Of a DNA stretch of 64,000 bases, positions 42,093-51,199 are shown piece after piece. Below the pieces are notes generated by a model. It ran no database searches and was not told the DNA's origin. It worked only from the letters and a program-made list of their open reading frames with translations. The translations under genes were made by a program, and so were the position numbers. The stretch is from CAYWXV01 sp964462535 (GTDB lineage: Bacteria; Bacteroidota; Ignavibacteria; OLB7), in NCBI GenBank assembly GCA_964462535.1, contig CAYWXV010000006.1, positions 1-64,000 of the forward strand, given 5' to 3'. Within the stretch, counting starts at the first letter, position 1; each line of letters opens with the position of its first letter.

Positions 42093-42881
42093 GTGATTCG
42101 TACAGGACGATTGATGGCATTGGCCGCCTTCACCGTTGCGGTGGCCGGGTTTACAGGATGCGACGATTCGGTTGTGGCCCCCCAGGAAGGGACGTACTAC
42201 GGCAATTCGTTCACACTGGGGAATGGAACGGCTCGTTCGTTCGTGAAGATCGATGCGAGTGGTAATCCGACGGAGGTTGGTCTTGTGATGAGCGAGCAGG
42301 CGATGAATGGTCTTCCGGCAGGGGATGGACACGAAGGGCACGATCACGGTAGCTCACTTGACATACCGATGCCCCCGCAGGCCTCATCCACCCCGTATGA
42401 TCACATCGGATTGGACTGGAATCCGGCCGGACACCCACCGGGACCGTATCTCCTTCCGCATTTCGATGTCCACTTCTACACAGTCACGCGTGCTCAGCGG
42501 ACAGCGATGACCGGCGTCGGTGACGACTCGGCTCGCATCGTAGCTCCGCCGGATTCAAAGTACCTCCCGACCGGATACATCTCGACGCACGAAGGTGTGC
42601 CACAGATGGGGATGCACTGGGTTGATCCGACCTCTCCAGAGCTGAACGGAGCAACGTTTACCGAGACAATGATCTGGGGTTCATACGATGGGAAGATTGT
42701 ATTCCAGGAGCCAATGATCACGCGCGATTATCTGATCAGCAAGCCGAACATGTCGAAGAACCTGAAGTTGCCGACTGACTACCAGAGGACTGGGCTCTTC
42801 TACCCAACTACGTACAACGTGCGATTCAACAGCAGCACCAACGAGTATGTAGTGTCACTCGGCGCGATGACAAAGCGGTAG
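42093..42881 (+). CDS. lipoprotein with TTHB210-like (DUF5602) domain
   Basis: A 262-residue lipoprotein starting with GTG; AGAGGAG lies about 10 bases upstream. The signal peptide ends in the lipobox FTGC. The body has the TTHB210-like pattern: GNSFTLGNGTARSFVKID, EVGLVMSEQAMNGLP, then GLDWNPAGHPPGPYLLPHFD and HFYTVTRAQR. The DGHEGHDHG segment is His-rich and may bind metal. Function unknown. It is a single gene between two assembly gaps. Confidence 0.85.
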   Translation: MIRTGRLMALAAFTVAVAGFTGCDDSVVAPQEGTYYGNSFTLGNGTARSFVKIDASGNPTEVGLVMSEQAMNGLPAGDGHEGHDHGSSLDIPMPPQASSTPYDHIGLDWNPAGHPPGPYLLPHFDVHFYTVTRAQRTAMTGVGDDSARIVAPPDSKYLPTGYISTHEGVPQMGMHWVDPTSPELNGATFTETMIWGSYDGKIVFQEPMITRDYLISKPNMSKNLKLPTDYQRTGLFYPTTYNVRFNSSTNEYVVSLGAMTKR

Positions 42882-43657
42882 ATCACGCGTCTTGAGTCGC
42901 GGCAGGACGAAATAGGACGGAGAATACGTCGGCCACCCGCGCCACCCGGAACAAAGGCGACGTCAGAATCGAGAACACCACCACTGAGGGGAAGAGTGAG
43001 GAAGGGGAGAGAGAGAGGACCGACANNNNNNNNNNNNNNNNNNNNNNNNNNNNNNNNNNNNNNNNNNNNNNNNNNNNNNNNNNNNNNNNNNNNNNNNNNN
43101 NNNNNNNNNNNNNNNNNNNNNNNNNAGAGAGGACGACGGAACAGAGAACACCACCACTGAGGGGAAGAGTGAGGAAGGGGCGAAAGAGAGAGGACCGACA
43201 GGACACGTCGTCACCGGCACCACCCGGGCGAGAGCGGACGACGGAACAGAGAACAGCACGTGAGCGGGGAGGAGCGAGGAAGGGGAGAGAGAGGCATGCA
43301 GATTAGACTGTCGCCAGGGACGAAGACCCTGCGACACCCAGGAACACGTACGCGAGTTGTGTTTTCAGGAGACGAGATAATCCAGTGGGACGAACGAACG
43401 TTTGCCTGGCATGCGGACGCGAAAATCCCTCGGGACCACCACAACGTGAATGGAAGCATGAGAGAGACAGGAGATTGAGATGGGACAGTGAGATTGAAAC
43501 GATGGACATAGGACGGGTCTGGACTCTTCCTCCCTTGCGCCAGACCCCTTCGACGCCTCGACGATCATATTCGTCGGGGCGTTGATGCGTTCGTGGGGTT
43601 GCGGACGCAGGGGCGATTGTGCAGATTGCTGCGCTACAACCCCCATCGTCGCACTCC
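42882..43657. other. gene-free region with tandem repeats and a gap
   Basis: This stretch of about 776 bases has a scaffold gap at 43026-43125 flanked by purine-rich tandem repeats (42930-43292) and no supported gene. The right part (43300-43657) is the leader of the MalT-like regulator. Confidence 0.7.
42930..43292. repeat. purine-rich tandem repeat, unit about 105 bases
   Basis: The phrase GAGAACACCACCACTGAGGG begins at 42971 and 43144, and a diverged form (GAGAACAGCACGTGAGCGGG) at 43249. Each is followed by AAGAGTGAGGAAGGGG-type sequence and an AGAGAGAGG run, and preceded by a CACCCG-rich stretch. The last two are 105 bases apart. The gap sits inside the array, so its copy number is not known. 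Confidence 0.75.
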
Positions 43658-46354
43658 ATGGCATCTGGTAACGTAACGCTCCTCTCCACGAAGTTTCATG
43701 CCCCCCGTCCGCAGGGGAGTCTCGTGGTGCGCGAATCCCTTCTCCAGCGACTCGATAACATCCCTGCCCACCGGTTGGTCCTTCTATCTGCGCCGGCCGG
43801 GTTCGGAAAGTCGACCTTGATGGGAGCGTGGATAGAACGAAGTTTGATGCCGACCGCGTGGCTCTCCCTTGAGGCACGTGATGACGAGATCGTTCGATTC
43901 CTCACCTACCTGGTCTCATCCGTATCGACGGTGCTTCCTCAGTTCGGCGCGGACATTCTCGATGCTCTCTCCGTCACGCCGAATCCGCAGGTCGAACCTC
44001 TGATGTCGGCCTTCGTCAACACCCTCTCCACGATCGAGCACGACCTCCTCATCGTCCTTGACGATTTTCACGTGATCAATTGCGAGGAAGTCATCGGCGC
44101 GATTCGGTTCCTCCTCGATCACGGTCCTGATACGCTTCACCTGGTACTCCTGACACGCACCGATCCCCCATTCCCACTCTCACGCCTTCGTGTCTCCGGG
44201 CGCCTGCTGGAGTTTCGCGCGGCTGATCTTCGGTTCTCTGCGACTGAGGCGGAGGACCTCCTGACCCAGCTTGGATTGAGCATCGACGGCGATTCCATAG
44301 CGGCCCTCCAGGAGAAGACGGAGGGTTGGATCGCTGGGCTGAAAATGGCGGCACTGTCTCTGCAGGGGAGATCCGATGTCACGGAGTTCGTGCAGGCCTT
44401 CACGGGGGCTGACAGGTTTGTTCTGGAATACCTGCTCGAGGAGGTGGTTGGCAGGCAGTCGACCGAGACGCAACGGGCGATCGTGCTCCTCTCCTTGCTG
44501 GAAGAGTTCAATGGTCCCCTGGTTGAGGCAACAACCGGCGTCGCAAACGGACAGGCCTTTCTCGAGGAGCTCGATCGATCGAATCTCTTTCTGGTGCCAC
44601 TCGACAATAGACGCGAGTGGTATCGTTACCACCACCTGTTTGCCGACCTGTTGGAGCACCGATTGCACCGGCTGCATGCAGCCGATGTGCCCGAGATTCA
44701 CAGACGCGCCGCTCGCTGGTTCGACCAGAGCGGCATGGTTCGCAATACAATTGTGCACGCGCGCGCAGCGGGCGATCGAGACCTCCTTGTCACGCTCCTT
44801 GAGAAGTACTGGCTCAGAATGTTCAAGGACTTCTCTCTACCGGAGCTTTCGGAACTATGTCAGATGCCAGACGAAGAGCTTCGTCTCCATCCCCGCCTGG
44901 CATTCCTTCGCTGCTACGGCCTCTACGATTCGCGCGACCATGACCAAATGGAGCGTCTCTTCGACTTGATAGCGTACTCGGCCAACGACGATCCCGAGCG
45001 TGGGGCGTTAAACGGAGGACTCGCGTTGCTGCGTGGCATCGTGGCGCGCGATCGCGGTCAGTACGCCGAAGCGCTGGCCCAGGGCGAAGTGGCGCTGTCA
45101 CTCCTTCCGGATCGATCCGTCGACGATCCCGACTATCAGTGGAATCTGTCACGCGGGATGATGCTCATCTTCCTCGCGCAGGGTAATGCGGCGATCGGAG
45201 ATCGCGACGAATCGCTCCGTCGGATCCATCTCGCCTGGATGTATGCGCAGACGCGAGGTGACTTCCGGACGTTGGTCTACGCGTTGATCAATCTGACCTA
45301 CGATGCGTGGGCCGTGGGCGACGTTGACGAGACGTTGCGGTACTGCGATCGAATGCTTGCCGAGGACGAACGGATGGCGCTCGTTGCGCCACACCAGCGC
45401 CTCCTACCGCGTCAGGTGAAGGCGGCGGCGCTGTTCTACAGAAACGAGTTGGACGATGCCTTGAAATGGGCCTTGGATGCTGAGGTACATACGCCGCTCG
45501 CGGGCAGCCAGGTCTATGCAGCCGAGACATACCGGATTCTGATTCTCATCTACGAAGCGCTTGGGGATACTACAGGTGTCGATAGGGCACTTGCCGAGCT
45601 GGAAAAGATTCAAATAGCGATTCCACGACATCAGTGGATCGTACCAATGATCAAAGCGCGATCCGAGTTGGTGCGGGGTCAAACCGGTTCGGCACGTGCG
45701 TGGGTGGCGGCACACCTCCAGGGTGATCGCTTTGAACTCCAATCACCCAACGCGAACGAACGGGCTATCGCCCACCTCTTCCGTGCACGGCTTCTCATAG
45801 TCGAGCGGGATTACGAGGGGGCGTTGTCCGCACTCGAAGCGGCCTCGGACGAAACTCGAGACATCGATCGCTTCAAACAGGAGTTGGAGAGAATTCTCCT
45901 GAAGGCAGTGGCTATGGAGGGGCTTCAACGAAATGACGAGGCTACCGCGCTTGTGGGCAAGGCAATTGAGATGGCCGCGCCGCAGAGAATTGTACGGCCG
46001 TTCGTGCTGGAAGGAGAGCCGATGGCGAAGATTGTGGAGCGCGTGGTACAGGAGGGTAGAATATCGAGTTCTGTCCCGCCCTTATTTATTCGAACGGTTT
46101 CAGCCGCGTGTGGCGTGCATCATTCGCCGGCGGTGCCGGAGCCAACCGGTGTTCCTGGCCACTGGGATTTGACGGATCGCGAAACCGAAATTCTGAAACT
46201 GATAGCGCAAGGATTCTCAAATCAGAAAATCGCAGATCGACTTTACCTATCTATCAACACCATCAAAACGCACACGGCAAATCTTTACGACAAGCTGGGC
46301 GTACGGAGCAGGACGGAAGCCATTGCGAGAGCAAGTGAGGCAGGAGCACTGTAG
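43658..46354 (+). CDS. MalT-like LuxR-family ATPase regulator
   Basis: An 898-residue STAND-class regulator. The ATPase has Walker A LLSAPAGFGKSTLMGAW and Walker B LLIVLDDFHVINCEEVI, with the MalT-type LLTRTDPPFPLSRLRVSG. TPR-like repeats fill about 380-780. The C-terminal LuxR HTH is LTDRETEILKLIAQGFSNQ then KIADRLYLSINTIKTHTANL and YDKLGVRSRTEAI. The start is ATG at 43658; a GTG at 43619 would add 13 residues. MalT binds a sugar and ATP before activating genes; the ligand here is unknown. No obvious target is next to it. Confidence 0.93.
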   Translation: MASGNVTLLSTKFHAPRPQGSLVVRESLLQRLDNIPAHRLVLLSAPAGFGKSTLMGAWIERSLMPTAWLSLEARDDEIVRFLTYLVSSVSTVLPQFGADILDALSVTPNPQVEPLMSAFVNTLSTIEHDLLIVLDDFHVINCEEVIGAIRFLLDHGPDTLHLVLLTRTDPPFPLSRLRVSGRLLEFRAADLRFSATEAEDLLTQLGLSIDGDSIAALQEKTEGWIAGLKMAALSLQGRSDVTEFVQAFTGADRFVLEYLLEEVVGRQSTETQRAIVLLSLLEEFNGPLVEATTGVANGQAFLEELDRSNLFLVPLDNRREWYRYHHLFADLLEHRLHRLHAADVPEIHRRAARWFDQSGMVRNTIVHARAAGDRDLLVTLLEKYWLRMFKDFSLPELSELCQMPDEELRLHPRLAFLRCYGLYDSRDHDQMERLFDLIAYSANDDPERGALNGGLALLRGIVARDRGQYAEALAQGEVALSLLPDRSVDDPDYQWNLSRGMMLIFLAQGNAAIGDRDESLRRIHLAWMYAQTRGDFRTLVYALINLTYDAWAVGDVDETLRYCDRMLAEDERMALVAPHQRLLPRQVKAAALFYRNELDDALKWALDAEVHTPLAGSQVYAAETYRILILIYEALGDTTGVDRALAELEKIQIAIPRHQWIVPMIKARSELVRGQTGSARAWVAAHLQGDRFELQSPNANERAIAHLFRARLLIVERDYEGALSALEAASDETRDIDRFKQELERILLKAVAMEGLQRNDEATALVGKAIEMAAPQRIVRPFVLEGEPMAKIVERVVQEGRISSSVPPLFIRTVSAACGVHHSPAVPEPTGVPGHWDLTDRETEILKLIAQGFSNQKIADRLYLSINTIKTHTANLYDKLGVRSRTEAIARASEAGAL

Positions 46355-46362
46355 GACGTCCA

Positions 46363-46968
46363 TCATCGCTCCACCCGCCGCACACGTAACGCCAGCGACG
46401 GTCGTGTGTCGATCAGCCTGACATCGACTCCATCACGTTCCCATCGGGCGTAGGTGCGGGTGTTGTCGACGATCTCACCGGAGTAGTCGACGCCTCCGTC
46501 CTCTCTGCGTGTGAGAATTGGAGTGGACAGTTCGCTTGAGAACTCTTCGACAAGGAATCGGACGAGCGTATCCGTGGCGACTGTTCCCTCGACGTCGAGG
46601 TCTACTCGAAAGCCAGTGAGTACATCGTCGGTGTAGTTCAGCGTAATCGAAGTGAAGAACGCGCAGAAGCTCCGGCGGTCGTCATGGTGTCTAAGCACTA
46701 CCGCGAACGAGTCGAAACAGAACACACCGGAAATTCTCATCCGGCCGGCACTCATTATCGTGGGATGTTCTATTCCGGTGCGTCGGTCCACGAACGGCCC
46801 GCCCGACATCCAGGAGGAGCCGGTTGCGACGATAATGGAGTCGAGATGGGCGCGCGTCATTCCAACCTGCAGCCCTCGAAAACTCCAAGGTGGTTGTGCG
46901 CGCATTGTCGGTCCCGCGGCCGCGACGATGACGGCAACGGCGAGTGTAGTCACGAGAGATTTAAGCAT
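46363..46968 (-). CDS. secreted protein of unknown function
   Basis: A 201-residue protein with a signal peptide (LKSLVTTLAVAVIVAAAG). Mature part: WSFRGLQVGMTRAHLDSII is the small G-M-T-R/xxV motif of beta-lactamase-inhibitor-like or SmpA/OmlA-like modules; then TSITLNYTDDVLTGFRVDLD. It may therefore be a small exported beta-alpha protein. The stop converges with that of the MalT-like gene 8 bases away. The upstream region is cut by a gap. Confidence 0.6.
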   Translation of the reverse strand: MLKSLVTTLAVAVIVAAAGPTMRAQPPWSFRGLQVGMTRAHLDSIIVATGSSWMSGGPFVDRRTGIEHPTIMSAGRMRISGVFCFDSFAVVLRHHDDRRSFCAFFTSITLNYTDDVLTGFRVDLDVEGTVATDTLVRFLVEEFSSELSTPILTRREDGGVDYSGEIVDNTRTYARWERDGVDVRLIDTRPSLALRVRRVER

Positions 46969-47271
46969 GGCGCGTACCGTTGTAGTCAGTCAGCGATTTC
47001 CCCCACNNNNNNNNNNNNNNNNNNNNNNNNNNNNNNNNNNNNNNNNNNNNNNNNNNNNNNNNNNNNNNNNNNNNNNNNNNNNNNNNNNNNNNNNNNNNNN
47101 NNNNNNTACACTGGGGTTGCTCCAGGCGCCAATCTGTTCGCCGTGTGCATCGCGGAGTGAGGCGTCGCCTGGCGCTGCCGAAGCGCTGCGAATAAGTAGT
47201 GCGACTATCCGACACCTCTCGAGTTCGCCCCCTCCTTTGCGGACCATCCCGAACATAATCAAGCGGCCATT
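46969..47271. other. gap-interrupted region with a possible subtilase remnant
   Basis: The N run at 47007-47106 is a scaffold gap. To its right, the plus-strand peptide YTGVAPGANLFAVCIAE ends at 47160 (see the separate pseudogene entry). The minus strand also stays open into the gap. Confidence 0.6.
47107..47160 (+). pseudogene. possible subtilase (S8) fragment at gap edge
   Basis: The frame out of the gap reads YTGVAPGANLFAVCIAE and then stops. GVAPGANLxAV is a conserved segment just before the catalytic His region of subtilases, where a real enzyme would continue for hundreds of residues. It is either a broken gene or chance; short evidence. Confidence 0.25.
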
Positions 47272-47592
47272 TCAGAGATCGGTGGCAACCGCAACCAATT
47301 CCACGCAATCGTCGGGACCGATTCCAGGAATTGCGATCGCCGGCGTGTAATCGCAGCGTCGCAGCGTCGTGTTCATGGAGCGATGCACTGTGTGTCCTAA
47401 CTTCTCAACGTCGCTCCCTTCACGCTTGAACGTCGGGGCCGCGACCCGTTGCGGGCCGATGTGTGCGGCAATTGCCGTCCCTTCGTCCGAAGTCAAATCT
47501 GGGCGCAGCCCATGGATGTCCCATTGACGCCGGGATAACGCGGGTATGCACGAGACGAAGGAGAGGAGGAGAAGCGTAATGGCGGTGCGCAT
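47272..47592 (-). CDS. small secreted protein of unknown function
   Basis: A 106-residue protein. The start at 47592 is preferred because it gives a signal peptide (MRTAITLLLLSFVSCIPALS); the frame extends to 47736 without support. FVSC could be a lipobox. Mature part has two Cys (RRCDYTPAIAIPGIGPDDCV). Not recognised. It lies behind the 76-residue gene at 47657, same strand, 64 bases apart. Confidence 0.5.
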   Translation of the reverse strand: MRTAITLLLLSFVSCIPALSRRQWDIHGLRPDLTSDEGTAIAAHIGPQRVAAPTFKREGSDVEKLGHTVHRSMNTTLRRCDYTPAIAIPGIGPDDCVELVAVATDL

Positions 47593-47656
47593 CCCGTCCC
47601 TTTGTTGACTAATTGATGTTTCAACGTACGGAACGGGCAGCGAAGGGCAACGCGAG

Positions 47657-47887
47657 CTATCGACCAAGTTTCGCACTTCGAATCGCCTGCCGGACCTCGG
47701 GAGGGAATTCGCCCCGTCGATACAAGTGGAGCGCAAGGCGCGTAGGGAGGTGCACGACGACGGCGTCCGTCAGAACGTCGATGAATTCGCCACCATCGTA
47801 CACGCATTCAAGTATCGGGCGTGCGGTGAGTTGTTCCCTGACCGAGGGCCAGTTCTCCTCGGTTACAATGACGGGGCTCCGGGGCAT
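47657..47887 (-). CDS. small protein of unknown function
   Basis: A 76-residue protein with a compact alpha/beta pattern: VIVTEENWPSVREQLTARPI, LECVYDGGEFIDVLTDAVVV and a basic helix PPEVRQAIRSAKLGR at the end. Charged and well spread, so it looks like a real soluble domain. No family recognised. Probably co-transcribed with the small secreted gene downstream. Confidence 0.5.
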   Translation of the reverse strand: MPRSPVIVTEENWPSVREQLTARPILECVYDGGEFIDVLTDAVVVHLPTRLALHLYRRGEFPPEVRQAIRSAKLGR

Positions 47888-48123
47888 GGCAACGATTCAG
47901 ACAGTTTCGGATATGCAGAACGTTGTGCGACTGCTGGAGCGGCGAGTCTACGGAGTTCGTTTGAATAGTGATGGTGTGCGGCCGATTATGATTCGGTAAT
48001 CCCCCGCACAGAGTCCTCCATTGGTCTGGTCAGGCCGCGAAGGATAGGAATGGTGCCCTCAAGACGCGAACATGCGGCTACCGGGTTCCTCTTCGCGCCG
48101 CAACGCGCGCAGGGATCGCAATG

Positions 48124-48435
48124 CTATTGTGCTATCTCGGCGGAGGGTCGTGCAACGTCAACATCCAGCATGGTCCTCCGTTTGGGCCTGGACATCCCGA
48201 GGGCTGCATATCCGGAATCGCTGATGACATAGACAATGAACGATGCGGAACTCATGTACTCCCGAACAAGTCCCTGTCGAATCAAGACGTCGGCGGTGGC
48301 AACGAGGACCATTTCCGGATCCCCATACGCCTCTTTAAAGTAGGCCCCCTTGAACTGGAGCCAGCGGACAAGCCGGGTATCGGGCACTGCGAGCTTCGCC
48401 AGAAGCACGCGCTGTGTGGTCGAGAGTGAAGGCAT
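48124..48435 (-). CDS. small winged-helix-like protein
   Basis: About 103 residues from the Met at 48435; the frame begins at 48471. The pattern LSTTQRVLLAKLAVPDTRLV, VATADVLIRQGLVREYM and FIVYVISDSGYAALGM resembles small winged-helix proteins (helix-helix-wing with the Y-x-I-S/T-x-x-G-x-x-A-L end). A DNA-binding role is possible. The C-terminal part RRTMLDVDVARPSAE is variable. Confidence 0.5.
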   Translation of the reverse strand: MPSLSTTQRVLLAKLAVPDTRLVRWLQFKGAYFKEAYGDPEMVLVATADVLIRQGLVREYMSSASFIVYVISDSGYAALGMSRPKRRTMLDVDVARPSAEIAQ

Positions 48436-49489
48436 TACGGGGGATCTGATGAATGGGGACGTGACTTGCAATCATCGACGCGGCCAACCGCCGCGGGCAG
48501 GGAATCAAGGCGAGGTAATGGTGACGACCTGCAGCTAGACGATAGAGTGGACGATCTGCACGGTGCGAACAAACGTAACTGACGGGGGTGAGGGCAAGGT
48601 CATCGGATGATTACCGACAGATGTGCAGTAGGCTGTTATTGCCGATCGCCAACGGCCGAATATATATACAGGTATGCCGTGCCGGTTACGCGGAGAACAT
48701 TCCGACACATGTGCGACATCATAGCAGTCGACCACACTCGATCGCCGGTCCAGTTCAAGCATGTGACGTCCGGATCGTTGGTTGGGGTCAAATCTACCGT
48801 TGCTCTGCAAACCACTCCGTTCCCGACTGCGGCCATCCGCGCGCGTCGACACGCGTCCCTCCAAAGCCCTGCCCGCCGACGGGGCGCAGTTCGTGCTCAA
48901 CACGCCGAAGAGTCCCCCGAGTGTATTCATGGCCTCCTTGGGTGGGAGGTGACCCTCCGTTCTCGTGTAGTGTGGTCGCCAACTCCGGCCCTGGCACTCT
49001 GAGCGCCGTCTGCCTCATTCCGCGGCGCCGAGACTGCCGCAGGAGTCGCTAAGACTCAGGTAGTGAGCTCGATGCACGCGGAGACCCGTTTGAACCGAGC
49101 ACCGCCAGGAACCGTGCAGTTCGATTACACGAGGTTCAACGTCAATTCATCGGATATACAGGTCATGGTGAGATTGTTGTATCTCGCTCGAGGGCGCAAG
49201 GAACGACGAAGACGACGCTCGGTTGGCTCGTGCGCGTCTCCGCGTCGATGCTCGCTGAATATCACGTTGAATATTAATTCGCAACCCCCCCCGAAACCGC
49301 GACCGTTGTGGAGTGCGATGGAGCATTGTTCAACATTTAGAATGTAATGTTGGATACTCAGCGATATTGAAATAGAGACTATCGACTCGCTCGGCTGAAA
49401 GACATTTCTTGCGAGTCAGAAAAGCCCGGGGATGCGAATGAGTATCCGCATCGCGCCGGGCTTTTCTTTCGGGCGCCACCACGCCTGAT
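48436..49489. other. region without recognisable genes
   Basis: About one kilobase in which no frame shows a family pattern, signal peptide or coupling to a neighbour. Its right end holds the terminator at 49418-49468. It may be an eroded gene or accessory DNA. Confidence 0.5.
49418..49468. terminator. intrinsic terminator of the hemerythrin-like gene
   Basis: AGAAAAGCCCGG and CCGGGCTTTTCT flank an inner GATGCG/CGCATC stem, giving a long hairpin with T-rich ends in both directions. It lies about 22 bases after the stop at 49490. Confidence 0.8.
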
Positions 49490-50170
49490 CTATGCCGTCG
49501 CTGGAAGGGATTTGACCAGGTCGCTGAATTCCTTCTCGACGAGCGTATCGCGCGCGATGCCAAGGAGCCACTCCGTCACCTCGGGAGGAGCCGACGAAGC
49601 TACCTCGGAGACGAATTCATTTCTGAGGCGCTTGTCAATTGCGGGGATAAACGCACGCAATGCCATTTCCAGGTCATCCGGTTTCGAATGCTGCATAATA
49701 TTGGCGGTAATGCCACGCAGTTCATCGTCCGTGCAGAGCTTGTGGAGCGATGCCGTCGTTTCACGCTCTTCCTCTTCCATGTGAAGGAGGTATCCTGACA
49801 GGAAGCGATTGTATTGGTGGTAAAGGGTTTCGCCCGCCGTTGACCGCTCCGGTCCGACCGGCATTTGTGCGATGTCGTCGAGTGCCCGACGGAATTCATC
49901 GAGCTCGGCCTCGATTCGCTCGTGCGACTCGTGATCATGATCCGCGCTGCCGGGGGATTTCTCCTCGAGCAGTGCAAGAATCCATCGCTCCTCATTATGG
50001 GCGTGTTCGTCCAGGAAATGGAGTACCTCAAGCGCGCCGGCGCGCATTGCGCCAACCTCGCGGTCATCGGTGAAGTCGGTGCGTCCGATGAGCGTCGAAA
50101 GGTTGTAGAGTGAGACGCGAAGTCCACGATGCACCTTTGCGTAGATGTCCGGCCGATTGCCTGTCTGCAT
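49490..50170 (-). CDS. hemerythrin-like (HHE) domain protein
   Basis: A 226-residue four-helix protein. The HHE pattern is visible: LHFLDEHAHNEERWILALLE, then HDHESHERIEAELDEFRRAL and LSGYLLHMEEEERE. These His and Glu residues can hold a di-iron site, used for oxygen or NO sensing, iron repair or storage. It starts at ATG 50170 and has its own terminator at 49418-49468. Confidence 0.85.
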   Translation of the reverse strand: MQTGNRPDIYAKVHRGLRVSLYNLSTLIGRTDFTDDREVGAMRAGALEVLHFLDEHAHNEERWILALLEEKSPGSADHDHESHERIEAELDEFRRALDDIAQMPVGPERSTAGETLYHQYNRFLSGYLLHMEEEERETTASLHKLCTDDELRGITANIMQHSKPDDLEMALRAFIPAIDKRLRNEFVSEVASSAPPEVTEWLLGIARDTLVEKEFSDLVKSLPATA

Positions 50171-50575
50171 GGTATTCTGTTGGTTGTGTTTGAGTGGTGG
50201 TTGGTGAACGGGCGGCGCTTACACCAGATGGAGCGCCGAAGTTTCAGCCCCATTGTAACGAGATCTACGGCGCTGCGATCGCGGCGAATGGAATAGGTCT
50301 TCATGCGCGCACCTTGCTATTGGTGAACACAATCAAATACATTTGCACTGAGGTCCACTAAGCACAGCCACTCGGTACGCGTCATTCTTCTTCGCAGGTG
50401 CAACGTGGATTCCTTGTTCCGGACGCCCATGTCCAAGAACGACGTCCGGTTTCCAGCCGAATTCCCGCTCCGTCAATACTTCTGTTGATCTCATCATCAT
50501 CAGCGCCCTTGGGCGCTTGACGGCTCTCGCACTCGGCACGTTCTCCCCGCTTCACCGACTGACTGGAGGAGGTCC
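50171..50575. other. leader region of a small membrane protein
   Basis: This 405-base spacer includes a consensus promoter at 50314-50345, then a leader of about 224 bases with a hairpin (CCGGACG/CGTCCGG, about 50418-50444), then a strong ribosome-binding site for the small ORF at 50576. Confidence 0.6.
50314..50345 (+). promoter_or_regulatory. Bacteroidota-type promoter of the small membrane protein
   Basis: TTG at 50314-50316 and TACATTTG at 50338-50345, spaced 21 bases (a closer TTG gives 15). The -7 box is a perfect match. Confidence 0.5.
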
Positions 50576-50749
50576 ATGAATGACTCCAATGCCAGCGGGC
50601 GCGTGATTATCGCTCTCCTTACAGCGATCACGATTGCCGCACTGATCATCATGTCCGGAGGATCGCTCCGACGCAACTACGAACATTCCCGCGCCGGAAC
50701 GATTCACAACGCATCCGCCGTTCCAATATCCGAGGTTCCACAACGCTGA
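50576..50749 (+). CDS. 57-residue single-pass membrane protein
   Basis: A short gene starting at ATG 50576 with GGAGGAGG 3 bases upstream, the best ribosome-binding site in this region. It encodes MNDSNASGRVIIALLTAITI followed by AALIIMSGGSLRRNYEHS, i.e. one membrane helix (about residues 9-26), then a basic, hydrophilic tail ending PISEVPQR. No family recognised. Small membrane proteins of this kind often tune transporters, sensor kinases or proteases. Promoter upstream and hairpin after it (50836-50860) suggest a single-gene unit. Confidence 0.65.
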   Translation: MNDSNASGRVIIALLTAITIAALIIMSGGSLRRNYEHSRAGTIHNASAVPISEVPQR

Positions 50750-51199
50750 TCGCCTGATCCGACTGCGATGCGATCGGCGTCTCCATTCGACGAGAATGCC
50801 GGCCGCTCCAATCGCATCACCGGCGCACCCTGCACGCCGGCCGCGCGAGGTTCGGCCGGCTCTTCTTCGTGCGCGGCGCGAGCCGATAGCCATTTGCGAA
50901 CGCCGCCGTTTGCGATAGTACCTGCCTGGCGTCGACAGGTCCCCTTGAACTACATACGTCGAAGGGGGTGTGGATGCCCGGCACGTGTGGCAGGACCCGC
51001 ATTGCAGACCGTGCGCCAGCGCTTAATCGTCTTCACGTGCCGGTTGCGTTGCGCACCCAAGAATGCTTCGCCAGTCCCGAGTAGTTGGTCGACGGTGGAG
51101 TGGTATGGTGCGATGGTGTCGATCACTGCGTGAGTGTGCTACATACAGACACGTTCGGATCCGAGCGGATCGACCGGTAGCGGAGTAGATTCACCACCC
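50750..51199. other. intergenic region
   Basis: A 450-base spacer with the hairpin at 50836-50860 and no supported gene. Confidence 0.5.
50836..50860 (+). terminator. hairpin after the small membrane protein
   Basis: GCCGGCCG pairs with CGGCCGGC around CGCGAGGTT and is followed by TCTTCTTCG. Weak T-run, so moderate support as a terminator. Confidence 0.45.

Noticed and set aside
42963..43337. Minus-strand ORF with SLSPSSLFPSVVVFS-type repeats
   Set aside because: It crosses the gap by reading N as sense codons and follows the 105-base tandem repeat; no start signal or homology supports it.
48535..49052. Several 66-154 codon frames on both strands
   Set aside because: They overlap each other on both strands, lack signals and have Arg/Ser/Pro-rich shadow-like composition.
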